5,613 nt of DNA from Gammaproteobacteria bacterium (GTDB taxonomy: Bacteria; Pseudomonadota; Gammaproteobacteria; UBA1113): positions 1 to 5,613 of the forward strand of contig JAIELR010000194.1 of NCBI GenBank assembly GCA_019752835.1. Direction: 5' to 3'. Numbering within the stretch: position 1 is the stretch's first letter; each line of letters begins with the position of its first letter. The translations under genes and the position numbers were made by a program. The notes below the pieces were generated by a model. That model ran no database searches and had not been told where the DNA came from. It worked only from the letters and a program-made list of their open reading frames with translations. Below are positions 1 to 5,613 of this stretch, in pieces.

Positions 1-750
1 GTGCATCCCGCCATTCACATGAATGGTCGCACCAGTGACATATGATGCGGCAGGCAAGCATAAAAAAGACACGACTGACGCGATTTCTTCCGGCTTACCC
101 ACACGCCCCATCGGTATGCGTTCACACAAGGCTTTTTGCTGCGCTTCTGGGATATCACGGGTCATATCGGTATCAATAAAACCGGGAGCGACTACATTGA
201 CGGTAATATTCCGGGTCGCGGTTTCTGCCGCTAATGCTTTACTAAAACCAATCAGCCCGGCCTTAGCCGCGGCGTAATTTGCCTGCCCAGGATTGCCGAT
301 ATGGGCAGAAATAGAGCCGATATTAATAATACGCCCCCACCTCGATTTCATCATATTACGCAAACTCAAACGGCATAATCGATAAACGGCGGTTAAGTTT
401 GTCTCGATAATACGTTGCCATTCTTCATCTTTCATGCGCAACATCAAACTATCACTGGTAATACCGGCATTGTTCACTAAAACTTGAACCACGCCATAAT
501 GTTCTTCGATATAATCTATTGTTGTTTCTGCAGCCATAGCATCCGTCACATCAAGCACGACACCGCAGCCTTTAATACCACTGGCAGCGAGATAGGTACT
601 AATAGCATCTGCGCCATTCGGGGTTGTCGCAGTACCCACAATGGTTGCGCCTAATTGGCCAAGTTGCAGGGCGATTGCTTTTCCAATGCCGCGCGTGGCG
701 CCGGTTACAAGGGCCACTTTTCCAGTTAAATCGTCGGTTAACATACTCAT
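1..750 (-). CDS. fabG: 3-oxoacyl-[ACP] reductase FabG (3' end cut by window edge)
   Basis: NADPH-dependent reduction of beta-ketoacyl-ACP to beta-hydroxyacyl-ACP in the cytosolic type II fatty acid cycle; a short-chain dehydrogenase/reductase. My translation gives 250 codons without a stop. The glycine-rich cofactor motif TGATRGIG is at residues 16-23, NNAG at 93-96, and the catalytic tetrad is N118, S146, Y159 and K163, each offset by 8 from E. coli FabG. The last visible residues, HVNGGMH, match the family C-terminus (HVNGGMYMV in E. coli), so only about two residues plus the stop are missing. The start is ATG at 750-748, with AAGGAG at 764-759 and an 8-nt spacer. This ATG overlaps the fabD stop as ATGA, which suggests translational coupling. 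A second ATG two codons in (744-742) is a weaker alternative. All key residues are present, so it should be active. Confidence 0.97.
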   Translation of the reverse strand, partial: MSMLTDDLTGKVALVTGATRGIGKAIALQLGQLGATIVGTATTPNGADAISTYLAASGIKGCGVVLDVTDAMAAETTIDYIEEHYGVVQVLVNNAGITSDSLMLRMKDEEWQRIIETNLTAVYRLCRLSLRNMMKSRWGRIINIGSISAHIGNPGQANYAAAKAGLIGFSKALAAETATRNITVNVVAPGFIDTDMTRDIPEAQQKALCERIPMGRVGKPEEIASVVSFLCLPAASYVTGATIHVNGGMH

Positions 751-1706
751 ATGCTGTACTCCTTGCTCACTTGCTCAAGTGCTTGCTCTAAACTCTTATC
801 ATCATACACCGGTAATGTCTCAATGCTAGCATCAATCCGTTTATTTAGACCGGCCAATATTTTCCCTGGCCCCAGTTCAAGAATACGCGTTACACCCTTA
901 CTCACCATGTGTTGTATGGTTTCGACCCAGCGAACAGGGCTATAAAGTTGGGCAGCTAATACCTCTCTCACCTCTTGTGGCTCATTATGTGATTTGACAT
1001 CAGCATTATGGATTAACACAGTGCGCGGCGCTAAAAAATCAGTATCGGCAAGACGCAACAATAACTTTTCCGCAGCAGGTCTCATCAGTGCGCAATGAGA
1101 TGGCACACTGACTGGGATTAATTTAGCTAATTTAGCCCCCTGCTCTTTCGCAAGCACGACGGCGCGCTCCACGGCGAGTTTCTCACCGGAAATCACGATT
1201 TGACCAATCGCATTAATATTCGCCGCTGAAACAATAGCCCCTTGAGCTGCTTCTTTGCAAACCAATTCAACCTGTGCAGGCTCTAAACCAATGATAGCGG
1301 CCATCGCACCAGTACCTGCTGGAACAGCCTCTTGCATCAAACAACCTCGCTCAGCAACTAAATTAACGGCTATTGCAAAATCTAAACTTCCAGCACAAAC
1401 AAGCGCGGTATATTCACCTAAACTATGGCCAGCCATGAAAGCAGGGAGCACCGTGCTTAGATTTGTCCAAAGGCGATAAACCGCAACGCCAGCGGCTAAT
1501 AGCGCAGGCTGGGTGTATTCTGTTTGATTTAGTTTTTCGTCAGGACCGTCCACGCATAGGGACAAAAGGTCATAATTCAACGCATCCGATGCTTCTTGAA
1601 AGCATGTGCGAACAATCGAATGATCTCGGCTTAACGCTGCCATCATGCCCACATGTTGTGAGCCCTGTCCTGGAAAAATAAACGCTAATTGTTGATCTAT
1701 GCTCAT
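747..1706 (-). CDS. fabD: Malonyl-CoA:ACP transacylase FabD
   Basis: Transfers malonyl from CoA to acyl carrier protein, supplying the extender unit for fatty acid synthesis in the cytosol. The protein has 319 residues (E. coli 309). Family landmarks are FPGQGSQ at residues 11-17 (oxyanion Q14), the nucleophile elbow GHSLGEY at 93-99 with S95, the carboxylate-binding arginine R120, and the catalytic histidine in VPSHC (H204); all sit 3 residues later than in E. coli. The stop overlaps the fabG start by 4 nt. The ATG at 1706-1704 is the only in-frame start before the conserved FPGQG motif; the next in-frame upstream codons lead to a TAA at 1745-1743 with no start between. Its ribosome binding site lies in a repeat element (separate entry) and is only 3 nt from the ATG. 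The gap to fabH upstream is 135 bp, whereas the other gene junctions here overlap or are 5 nt apart. Confidence 0.97.
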   Translation of the reverse strand: MSIDQQLAFIFPGQGSQHVGMMAALSRDHSIVRTCFQEASDALNYDLLSLCVDGPDEKLNQTEYTQPALLAAGVAVYRLWTNLSTVLPAFMAGHSLGEYTALVCAGSLDFAIAVNLVAERGCLMQEAVPAGTGAMAAIIGLEPAQVELVCKEAAQGAIVSAANINAIGQIVISGEKLAVERAVVLAKEQGAKLAKLIPVSVPSHCALMRPAAEKLLLRLADTDFLAPRTVLIHNADVKSHNEPQEVREVLAAQLYSPVRWVETIQHMVSKGVTRILELGPGKILAGLNKRIDASIETLPVYDDKSLEQALEQVSKEYSI

Positions 1707-1832
1707 ATACTCCTCGCACTTGAACCTGCGGCGTTGTTGCTTTTAACAACTCGCCATCGTCATGTATTCCCATATACACTCCTCGGCTCGTGTCAAAAGC
1801 GCCTAGCCGCAAATTTAATTGCGAGGAGTATA
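1706..1832. repeat. 127-bp MITE-like palindromic repeat element between fabH and fabD
   Basis: The two ends are inverted repeats. TATACTCCTCGCA at 1706-1718 is exactly complementary to 1820-1832, and the match extends to 19 nt (1706-1724 against 1814-1832) with 17 positions matching. A third copy of the arm, TATACACTCCTCG, lies inside at 1773-1785 in the same orientation as the left arm; with the right arm it bounds a nested 60-bp palindrome, helped by CGGCT (1784-1788) against AGCCG (1805-1809). A small perfect hairpin, GTTGTT/AACAAC with a 6-nt loop, is at 1733-1750. The TATA ends would fit insertion at TA, as in IS630/Tc1-type miniature elements, but no transposase is present and the family is not established. 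It could instead be a REP-like interspersed palindrome. It carries no credible gene. Confidence 0.7.
1710..1715 (-). promoter_or_regulatory. fabD Shine-Dalgarno contributed by a repeat end
   Basis: GAGGAG on the minus strand, followed by TAT and then the fabD ATG. The 3-nt spacer is shorter than the usual 5-9 nt. The site is part of the terminal inverted repeat at 1706-1718, so the fabD translation start appears to have been shaped by the repeat. Upstream copies of the same arm, in both orientations, could pair with it in the mRNA and limit access. The presence of the motif is seen; its use as the ribosome binding site and any control by pairing are inference. Confidence 0.6.
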
Positions 1833-1841
1833 AAAATTGCC

Positions 1842-2804
1842 TTACAAAATAATGAGGCTTGCACCCCAAACAAAACTGCCACCAATTGCTTCTAATAAAA
1901 GAGTTTGACCCGGTTTAATACGACCATCACGGACGCCTCTATCAAGGGCTAAGGGAACAGAAGCGGCAGAGGTATTACCATGGTCTTGTACAGTGAGTAT
2001 CACTTTTTCCATCGGCATCCCAAGCTTTTTAGCCGTTGCACTGATAATGCGTAGATTGGCTTGATGCGGGATGAGCCAATCGATGTCGGTATGGGTCATA
2101 TTATTCGCAGCAAGAATTTCATCGACGACATTACCCAGAACATTGACCGCAAATTTGAATACCTCCTTTCCTTCCATATGCACATAAGGAGGTGTCGCAG
2201 CATTCGCTCTACCAGGCAAACCGGTAGGGACATATAAGGCATCTTTATAACGACCATCGGCATGAAGATGGGTAGAAATAATTCCCGGTTTATCGGAGGC
2301 CTGTAATATAACGGCACTGGCACCATCACCAAATAAAACGCAGGTTGAACGATCTTGCCAATCAATGACATTAGACATAGTTTCAACGCCGACCAATAAA
2401 ATGGTTTTGTACGTGCCTGCTTTAATAAATTGCTCGGCAATACTTAAGCCATAAATAAAACCCGCACAGGCTGCGGCGAAATCAAACGCAGGAATGCCAT
2501 AGATACCGAGATTGTTTTGCACTAATGTTGCGACCGTCGGCAAAACCATATCGGGCGTGGTCGTCGCGATTAAAATCAAATCAATAGCGCTGGCCTCGAT
2601 ATTGGCCGCCTCAATGGCCTTTTTAGCCGCTTCTGTCGCCATAAACGAGCTTGTTTCCTCGGCATCAGCAATATGACGTTGGCAAATACCACTGCGCTCA
2701 ACGATCCATTCATGGGTCGTTTCAACACGTTTACTTAATTCTTCATTCGTGACTATGCGCTTGGGAAGATAGGAGCCAGTACCAATAATTCGAGTATTTT
2801 TCAT
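1842..2804 (-). CDS. fabH: Beta-ketoacyl-[ACP] synthase III FabH
   Basis: Starts fatty acid chains by Claisen condensation of a short acyl-CoA (usually acetyl-CoA) with malonyl-ACP. The protein has 320 residues, close to the usual ~317. The thiolase-fold catalytic triad is C113 (in AAACAGF), H247 (in IPHQAN) and N277 (in DHGNTSAAS), matching C112, H244 and N274 of E. coli. The substrate-entry segment WIVERSGI is at residues 33-40, and the C-terminus ends with the glycine-rich loop GGSFVWGASL. In that loop a serine stands where GGGF is common, which is a mild variation. The ATG at 2804-2802 overlaps the plsX stop as ATGA, and an AGGA at 2814-2811 sits 6 nt upstream, so it is probably coupled to plsX. 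Downstream the repeat element separates it from fabD. All catalytic residues are intact. Confidence 0.97.
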   Translation of the reverse strand: MKNTRIIGTGSYLPKRIVTNEELSKRVETTHEWIVERSGICQRHIADAEETSSFMATEAAKKAIEAANIEASAIDLILIATTTPDMVLPTVATLVQNNLGIYGIPAFDFAAACAGFIYGLSIAEQFIKAGTYKTILLVGVETMSNVIDWQDRSTCVLFGDGASAVILQASDKPGIISTHLHADGRYKDALYVPTGLPGRANAATPPYVHMEGKEVFKFAVNVLGNVVDEILAANNMTHTDIDWLIPHQANLRIISATAKKLGMPMEKVILTVQDHGNTSAASVPLALDRGVRDGRIKPGQTLLLEAIGGSFVWGASLIIL

Positions 2805-3847
2805 GGGGATTCCTGTAACGCAGGTTCATTTAAGAGTTGCGCAATCTGCTCGCTAACCAAGGTTGGAATGTTTTGTCTTGCTTGTACGAGAGCCTCACTA
2901 ATGGCATTGGCAAAAGCTGCAACGCCTGCGCCACCATGGCTTTTAATGACGATACCTCGAAGACCAATCAAGCATGCGCCATTATAATTAGCCGGATCAA
3001 TGTGTTTTTTAACAACCCGCATAATAGGCATTACAAGTAAGCCTAACAATTTTGTGTACCAATTTTTATGAAACCCTTGTTTCAGGCAATGCAAAATTAA
3101 GCTCGCAATGCCTTCACTGCTTTTTAAGGCCACATTACCAACAAAACCATCGCAAACGACAACATCCACCGTGCCTTTGTAGAGGTCATTACCCTCAACG
3201 TAGCCAATGTAGTTGAGTCCGGTATGATGCGTTAATAATTGGTTAGTTTCTTTAACTTGTTCATTCCCCTTTATTTCCTCTGCACCGACATTGAGTAAAC
3301 CAATGCGCGGTGAGGGAATTCCGCTAACAGCGGAAGCGAGCACCGAGCCCATCACTGCAAATTGTAATAAATTCGCTGGCGATGAATCCACATTCGCGCC
3401 CAAATCAAGCATGCGCGCAACGGTACCTAATTTCATGGTGGGAAAAGCGGTAATCAAGGCTGGACGCTCGATCCCGGGAAGGGTCTTCAACACAAAACGT
3501 GCGGTAGCCATTAAGGCCCCGGTGTTACCTGCGCTGACGCAGGCATTTGCCTGACCGTCTTTCACCAAATTAAGGGCTATACGCATGGAAGAGTCTTTCT
3601 TGTGTTTCATTGCGTGTGAAGGCAAATCGTCCATTTCGACAACTTGAGACGCGCCATGAAGTGATACGGTGGGCGGGAGCGCTTTAATTGCAAGCTGCTT
3701 CAATACTTGTTCGACGCGATCAAGCTGACCTACCAAAATCAAATTGACATCGGTATGTTTAGCTGCAACTTGCAGGGCGGCAGGAATTGTCACGGATGGA
3801 CCGTGATCTCCTCCCATTACATCAATAGCAATGGTGACATTTGCCAC
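2801..3847 (-). CDS. plsX: Phosphate acyltransferase PlsX
   Basis: Converts acyl-ACP plus phosphate to acyl-phosphate, the acyl donor for PlsY in glycerolipid synthesis; a peripheral membrane enzyme. The protein has 348 residues (E. coli 356). Conserved blocks are DVMGGD at 9-14, SAGNTGAL at 105-112, DLGANVD at 148-154, LLNVGAEE at 184-191, CDGFVGN at 232-238 and the C-terminal YNGACLIGLRG...IKSHG at 288-305. The hydrophobic stretch around 267-279 (LLGLLVMPIMRVV) falls in the region associated with membrane contact in this family. The start codon is GTG at 3847-3845; no ATG lies between it and the conserved DVMGGD except the one inside that motif. A purine-rich GGAAGAG (3862-3856) lies 8 nt upstream, inside the last codons of rpmF, and the rpmF stop is 5 nt away. 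The stop overlaps the fabH ATG. Confidence 0.97.
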   Translation of the reverse strand: MANVTIAIDVMGGDHGPSVTIPAALQVAAKHTDVNLILVGQLDRVEQVLKQLAIKALPPTVSLHGASQVVEMDDLPSHAMKHKKDSSMRIALNLVKDGQANACVSAGNTGALMATARFVLKTLPGIERPALITAFPTMKLGTVARMLDLGANVDSSPANLLQFAVMGSVLASAVSGIPSPRIGLLNVGAEEIKGNEQVKETNQLLTHHTGLNYIGYVEGNDLYKGTVDVVVCDGFVGNVALKSSEGIASLILHCLKQGFHKNWYTKLLGLLVMPIMRVVKKHIDPANYNGACLIGLRGIVIKSHGGAGVAAFANAISEALVQARQNIPTLVSEQIAQLLNEPALQESP

Positions 3848-3852
3848 GGGAA

Positions 3853-4050
3853 TTACTCTTCCGTATCAGTATCACTGTTTTTTTGTTTTACAGCTTCATT
3901 GCCTCGGTAATAACCTTGGCGAGTTACGTGGTGACGTCGATGTGTTTCACCACTGGTTGCATCTACAGACAATGTAGGCGCAGCTAAGGCATCATGTGAA
4001 CGGCGCATGCCACGACATGAGCGGGATTTTCTGCTTTTCTGAACAGCCAT
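3853..4050 (-). CDS. rpmF: Large-subunit ribosomal protein bL32
   Basis: Small basic protein of the 50S subunit. The 65-residue product begins [10 protein letters not shown] and contains the family signature [10 protein letters not shown], then [15 protein letters not shown] and GYYRG, all closely matching E. coli bL32 (57 residues). It has a single cysteine (C12), so this is the zinc-free form without a four-cysteine ribbon. An extra tail after GYYRG is rich in K, S, D and E and ends DTDTEE, longer and more acidic than in E. coli. The start is ATG at 4050-4048, with AGGAG at 4066-4062 and an 11-nt spacer. A longer in-frame reading from 4113 would start upstream of the promoter -10 and is rejected. 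It is the first gene of the operon; yceD, its usual upstream partner, is absent. Confidence 0.96.
   Translation of the reverse strand: MAVQKSRKSRSCRGMRRSHDALAAPTLSVDATSGETHRRHHVTRQGYYRGNEAVKQKNSDTDTEE
3856..3862 (-). promoter_or_regulatory. plsX ribosome binding site within the rpmF 3' end
   Basis: GGAAGAG on the minus strand, 8 nt before the GTG at 3847-3845. It overlaps the last two glutamate codons of rpmF (GAA GAG, then the TAA stop at 3855-3853). It supports the GTG as the plsX start and suggests that ribosomes finishing rpmF help initiate plsX. The match to the anti-Shine-Dalgarno is only partial. Confidence 0.5.
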
Positions 4051-4084
4051 TTTAGAAATAACTCCTGGATCGATTAGGGGCAGA

Positions 4085-4113
4085 ATTCTACCCTGCCTGA
4101 TAGCGGATGTCAA
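4085..4113 (-). promoter_or_regulatory. Sigma70-type promoter for the rpmF-plsX-fab operon
   Basis: On the minus strand TTGACA (4113-4108, perfect -35), a 17-bp spacer, and TAGAAT (4090-4085, one mismatch to TATAAT). Transcription would begin near 4078, leaving a leader of roughly 28 nt that includes the rpmF AGGAG site. The -10 overlaps a perfect 8-bp palindrome AGAATTCT (4082-4089) and lies within an inverted repeat GGCAG-N9-CTGCC (4079-4097), which could bind a regulator; that part is speculation. Strength is predicted high, as fits a ribosomal protein gene. Confidence 0.85.
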
Positions 4114-4248
4114 CTACTGGTCTGCGTTTATCTATGGCACGAATTGCGTAATTTTGCTGCACTTCAGATTTTCTTAAGCTCATATAGGTTAACATAGTTG
4201 CCATTATACCCTTTTTAACACGGCTAATTACGGCACGAGGACTGAACA

Positions 4249-4920
4249 ATGCCATCTGATTCTAAAATAGACACTGAATTTCCCGGATTTGACCCTCAAA
4301 AATTGGAAGATTGTATTGCACGTGCTAAAGCGGTTTTACCTGATAAGCCTAGCGATCTTTTAAATCTCACTAGCATGGATTTACAACATGCGTCTGTTTT
4401 GAACTGGTTTGATCAATTATCCTCAAATATTCAATATGGAATAATAAATACCGCCGAAGCCAATAAAGAAATAAGAGCTTTTTTAGCCGCTCGAGAGGAA
4501 AGGTACAAAAAAGAACCTTTGGATTATTTGCGCGATAAAAATCAAGAAAGAAAAGATTTCTTTTTTGAAGTGGCTACACTGATTGCGACGCGTGATAACG
4601 AACCTATTATTAACATTTTAAAGCCTGGAATTACCCAAGTTGTGCCGAATAATGGCTATAGTGATAGCGCGAATGAACGCTTAATCGAGGTTACTGAGGT
4701 CACAAGCATAAACCTACAATCAGCGGTCCGCCGCCTCAAACCCACGCTTGTTTACGTCCAAAGTGAAGATGGTACTGAGCGATTATTAGATATTGCTGCA
4801 ATTTATAAAGAGGCCCTCGAGAAAGATGATAGCCTTTTTCTCCAACCAGCTGTAATTGTTGAAAATGAAATCTCTCCGTATTTGAGCGCGGTTGTGTGGC
4901 TGTTCCTGCTTTTTCAGTAG
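4249..4920 (+). CDS. Hypothetical protein, 5' part of a probably frameshifted gene
   Basis: A 223-codon frame whose product I do not recognise. The start ATG at 4249 has GAGGA at 4237-4241 with a 7-nt spacer, so initiation here is credible. The protein begins MPSDSKIDTEFPGFDPQ, is rich in charged residues and has no signal peptide. The region around residues 75-105 (KEIRAFLAAREERYKKEPLD and onward) looks helical and strongly charged. The last 16 residues turn abruptly hydrophobic (ISPYLSAVVWLFLLFQ) and stop at TAG 4918-4920, while the frame one base back continues openly from 4869. It is divergent from rpmF, with about 200 bp between the two starts. The function is unknown; an accessory or effector-like protein is possible but unsupported. 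Confidence 0.55.
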   Translation: MPSDSKIDTEFPGFDPQKLEDCIARAKAVLPDKPSDLLNLTSMDLQHASVLNWFDQLSSNIQYGIINTAEANKEIRAFLAAREERYKKEPLDYLRDKNQERKDFFFEVATLIATRDNEPIINILKPGITQVVPNNGYSDSANERLIEVTEVTSINLQSAVRRLKPTLVYVQSEDGTERLLDIAAIYKEALEKDDSLFLQPAVIVENEISPYLSAVVWLFLLFQ

Positions 4921-5450
4921 CAACACCCATCGCAGCAATAAAAGCCCTTCCACCCAGTGAACATAGGTTTCTTTATGTCTACGATGAGACAGACAAAAAG
5001 CTTTATTTTGTCGATAGAAGAAAAGAAGAGTATGACAGCATCGATATAAGCGATGACTTTATCATGCAACTTCGGCACTGTTTTGACAATGCCTGCCAAT
5101 TTATTTCAGAGCAGGACGAATATACATTGAAGACCTTTACAATTTCAGGCTTCACTCCACCTATCGCCCTGACGCACAACGAAATCAATACACTTAGATC
5201 AGTGACAGGTAAGTTGCATCTTGCCTTTGAAGCTTATAATAACTATAAACAAGGGAACAACGAAGGATTTTTGTACGTTTTAAACAGATTGATTGAAGCG
5301 ACGGATGCCTCAAGTAGAAGGATACTAGGACCTAGTGTGGAAGATTCAACTGTTTTTGCACCAGAAAACGCACAAAAAGTAAAAGAATTTTATAATTTCT
5401 GGAAAAAACTCTCACCCGCACTTAAGAATAAATACGGCCAATATCGTTAA
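4896..5450 (+). CDS. Hypothetical protein, 3' part of the same probable frameshifted gene
   Basis: A 184-codon frame beginning at a GTG (4896) with no Shine-Dalgarno before it. The frame is open back to 4869, just after a TGA at 4866-4868, so it overlaps the preceding frame by about 50 nt. The product is not recognised. Its first residues, AVPAFSVATPIAAIKAL, are hydrophobic and continue the hydrophobic end of the preceding frame. They are followed by alternating aromatic and charged segments (RFLYVYDETDKKLYFVDRR) and a helical C-terminal part ending WKKLSPALKNKYGQYR, with TAA at 5448-5450. The lack of an initiation signal argues that this is the continuation of the upstream gene and not a separate one. 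Confidence 0.45.
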   Translation: MAVPAFSVATPIAAIKALPPSEHRFLYVYDETDKKLYFVDRRKEEYDSIDISDDFIMQLRHCFDNACQFISEQDEYTLKTFTISGFTPPIALTHNEINTLRSVTGKLHLAFEAYNNYKQGNNEGFLYVLNRLIEATDASSRRILGPSVEDSTVFAPENAQKVKEFYNFWKKLSPALKNKYGQYR

Positions 5451-5549
5451 ATGCTCAATATAGAAGCAACACCTTACTCGATAATCCCACAAATAGATAT
5501 TATTAAAGGACAGCGCGTAATACGGGGCCGAGTTTTGTAAAATCAACGG

Positions 5550-5613
5550 GTGAGTAGGCCGGTGGAACTTCCCCATCAGCCTCTCGCAGAACGGTGCATG
5601 AACCTCTCAATTC
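5550..5613 (-). mobile_element. 3' end of a group II intron (domain VI and part of domain V)
   Basis: Read on the minus strand from the right edge, GAATT-GAGA-GGTTC (5613-5600) is a stem with a GNRA tetraloop, as in the upper part of domain V. It is followed by CATGCACCGTTC, resembling the 3' strand of domain V. Next comes a domain VI-like hairpin, 5582-5571 pairing with 5567-5556 (11 of 12 pairs, counting G-U), and then TACTCAC. This order, and the run CTGCGAGAGG after domain V, are what I recall from bacterial group II introns next to maturase genes. The intron 3' boundary is probably near 5550 but not fixed. The body and any reverse transcriptase lie beyond the window. In the lower domain V strand I recall ACGGTTC as usual, whereas here it reads ACCGTTC. 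Confidence 0.7.

Larger units (their letters stand above)
4249..5450 (+). pseudogene. Probable single ~400-residue gene broken by a one-base loss
   Basis: The two overlapping frames differ by -1. Restoring one base in 4869-4917 gives 401 codons in total with one good start and one stop. The T5 run at 4910-4914 is a likely place: adding one T fuses the frames as LFLLFSVATPIAAI, a continuous hydrophobic stretch of about 20 residues that could be one membrane segment in mid-protein. A join near the GTTGTGTGG at 4891-4899 would instead give SAVVAVPAFSVATP. A sequencing error or a programmed -1 shift (the site G CTT TTT is not a canonical slippery heptamer) cannot be excluded. Confidence 0.6.

Noticed and set aside
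1733..1750. GTTGTT/AACAAC hairpin as a transcription terminator between fabH and fabD
   Set aside because: A 6-bp AT-rich stem with no following T run on the transcribed strand, and it lies inside the operon; more likely internal structure of the repeat.
1570..1869. A 99-codon minus-strand frame across the fabH-fabD gap, including an ATG at 1773-1771 with its own GAGGAG
   Set aside because: It overlaps fabD in another frame for most of its length and the gap portion is repeat sequence. The Shine-Dalgarno is simply the third copy of the repeat arm. No family features in the product.
4203..4208. Perfect TATAAT on the minus strand upstream of rpmF, a possible second promoter
   Set aside because: No reasonable -35 hexamer at 16-18 bp (GTAATT or similar) and no extended -10 TG. 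The promoter at 4085-4113 is far better placed.
4114..4248. Plus-strand promoter for the divergent unknown gene
   Set aside because: Several weak -10-like hexamers (for example CATTAT at 4202-4207) but none with a convincing -35 partner, so no position can be supported.
4908..4914. Programmed -1 frameshift site G CTT TTT
   Set aside because: It does not fit the X XXY YYZ pattern, since the first three bases are not identical, and no clear downstream stem is visible. Gene decay or a sequencing error is simpler.
5451..5540. A 29-codon plus-strand frame starting directly after the TAA of the broken gene
   Set aside because: No ribosome binding site, no recognisable product, and too short to separate from chance.

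Overview
The window carries most of a bacterial fatty acid/phospholipid synthesis cluster on the minus strand, read right to left: rpmF (bL32) - plsX - fabH - fabD - fabG. A small divergent region of unknown function lies to its right. The gene order and protein sequences are those of Gammaproteobacteria. The moderately AT-rich composition, an interspersed repeat inside the operon, a broken accessory gene and a group II intron end suggest a host-associated lineage such as Legionellales/Coxiellaceae-like bacteria. That placement is inference and was not tested by any search.

Layout. 1-750 is fabG, lacking only its last few codons at the left edge. 747-1706 is fabD, which overlaps fabG by 4 nt (ATGA). 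1707-1841 is an unusual 135-bp gap filled almost entirely by a 127-bp repeat with 19-nt terminal inverted repeats. Its left end supplies the fabD ribosome binding site and the first base of the fabD start codon. 1842-2804 is fabH, which overlaps plsX (2801-3847, GTG start) by 4 nt (ATGA). rpmF (3853-4050) ends 5 nt before plsX. A near-perfect sigma70-type promoter (TTGACA, 17 bp, TAGAAT) lies at 4085-4113, just upstream of rpmF. The yceD (DUF177) gene that commonly precedes rpmF is absent; the operon starts at rpmF.

Right part. On the plus strand, 4249-5450 holds two overlapping reading frames of unknown function. They look like one gene of about 400 codons split by a single-base loss near 4869-4917. 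Downstream of it, 5451-5549 shows nothing I can support. 5550-5613 is the 3' end of a group II intron on the minus strand (domain VI complete, domain V cut by the window edge), so the intron body would lie to the right.

How the genes work together. PlsX makes acyl-phosphate from acyl-ACP for phospholipid synthesis. FabD makes malonyl-ACP, FabH condenses it with acetyl-CoA to start a chain, and FabG reduces the beta-ketoacyl-ACP. Placing bL32 first ties ribosome production to membrane lipid production in one transcript. acpP and fabF would be expected just beyond the left edge. No wholly new system is visible; the most notable items are the repeat that has become part of the fabD translation start and the frameshifted gene beside the intron end.
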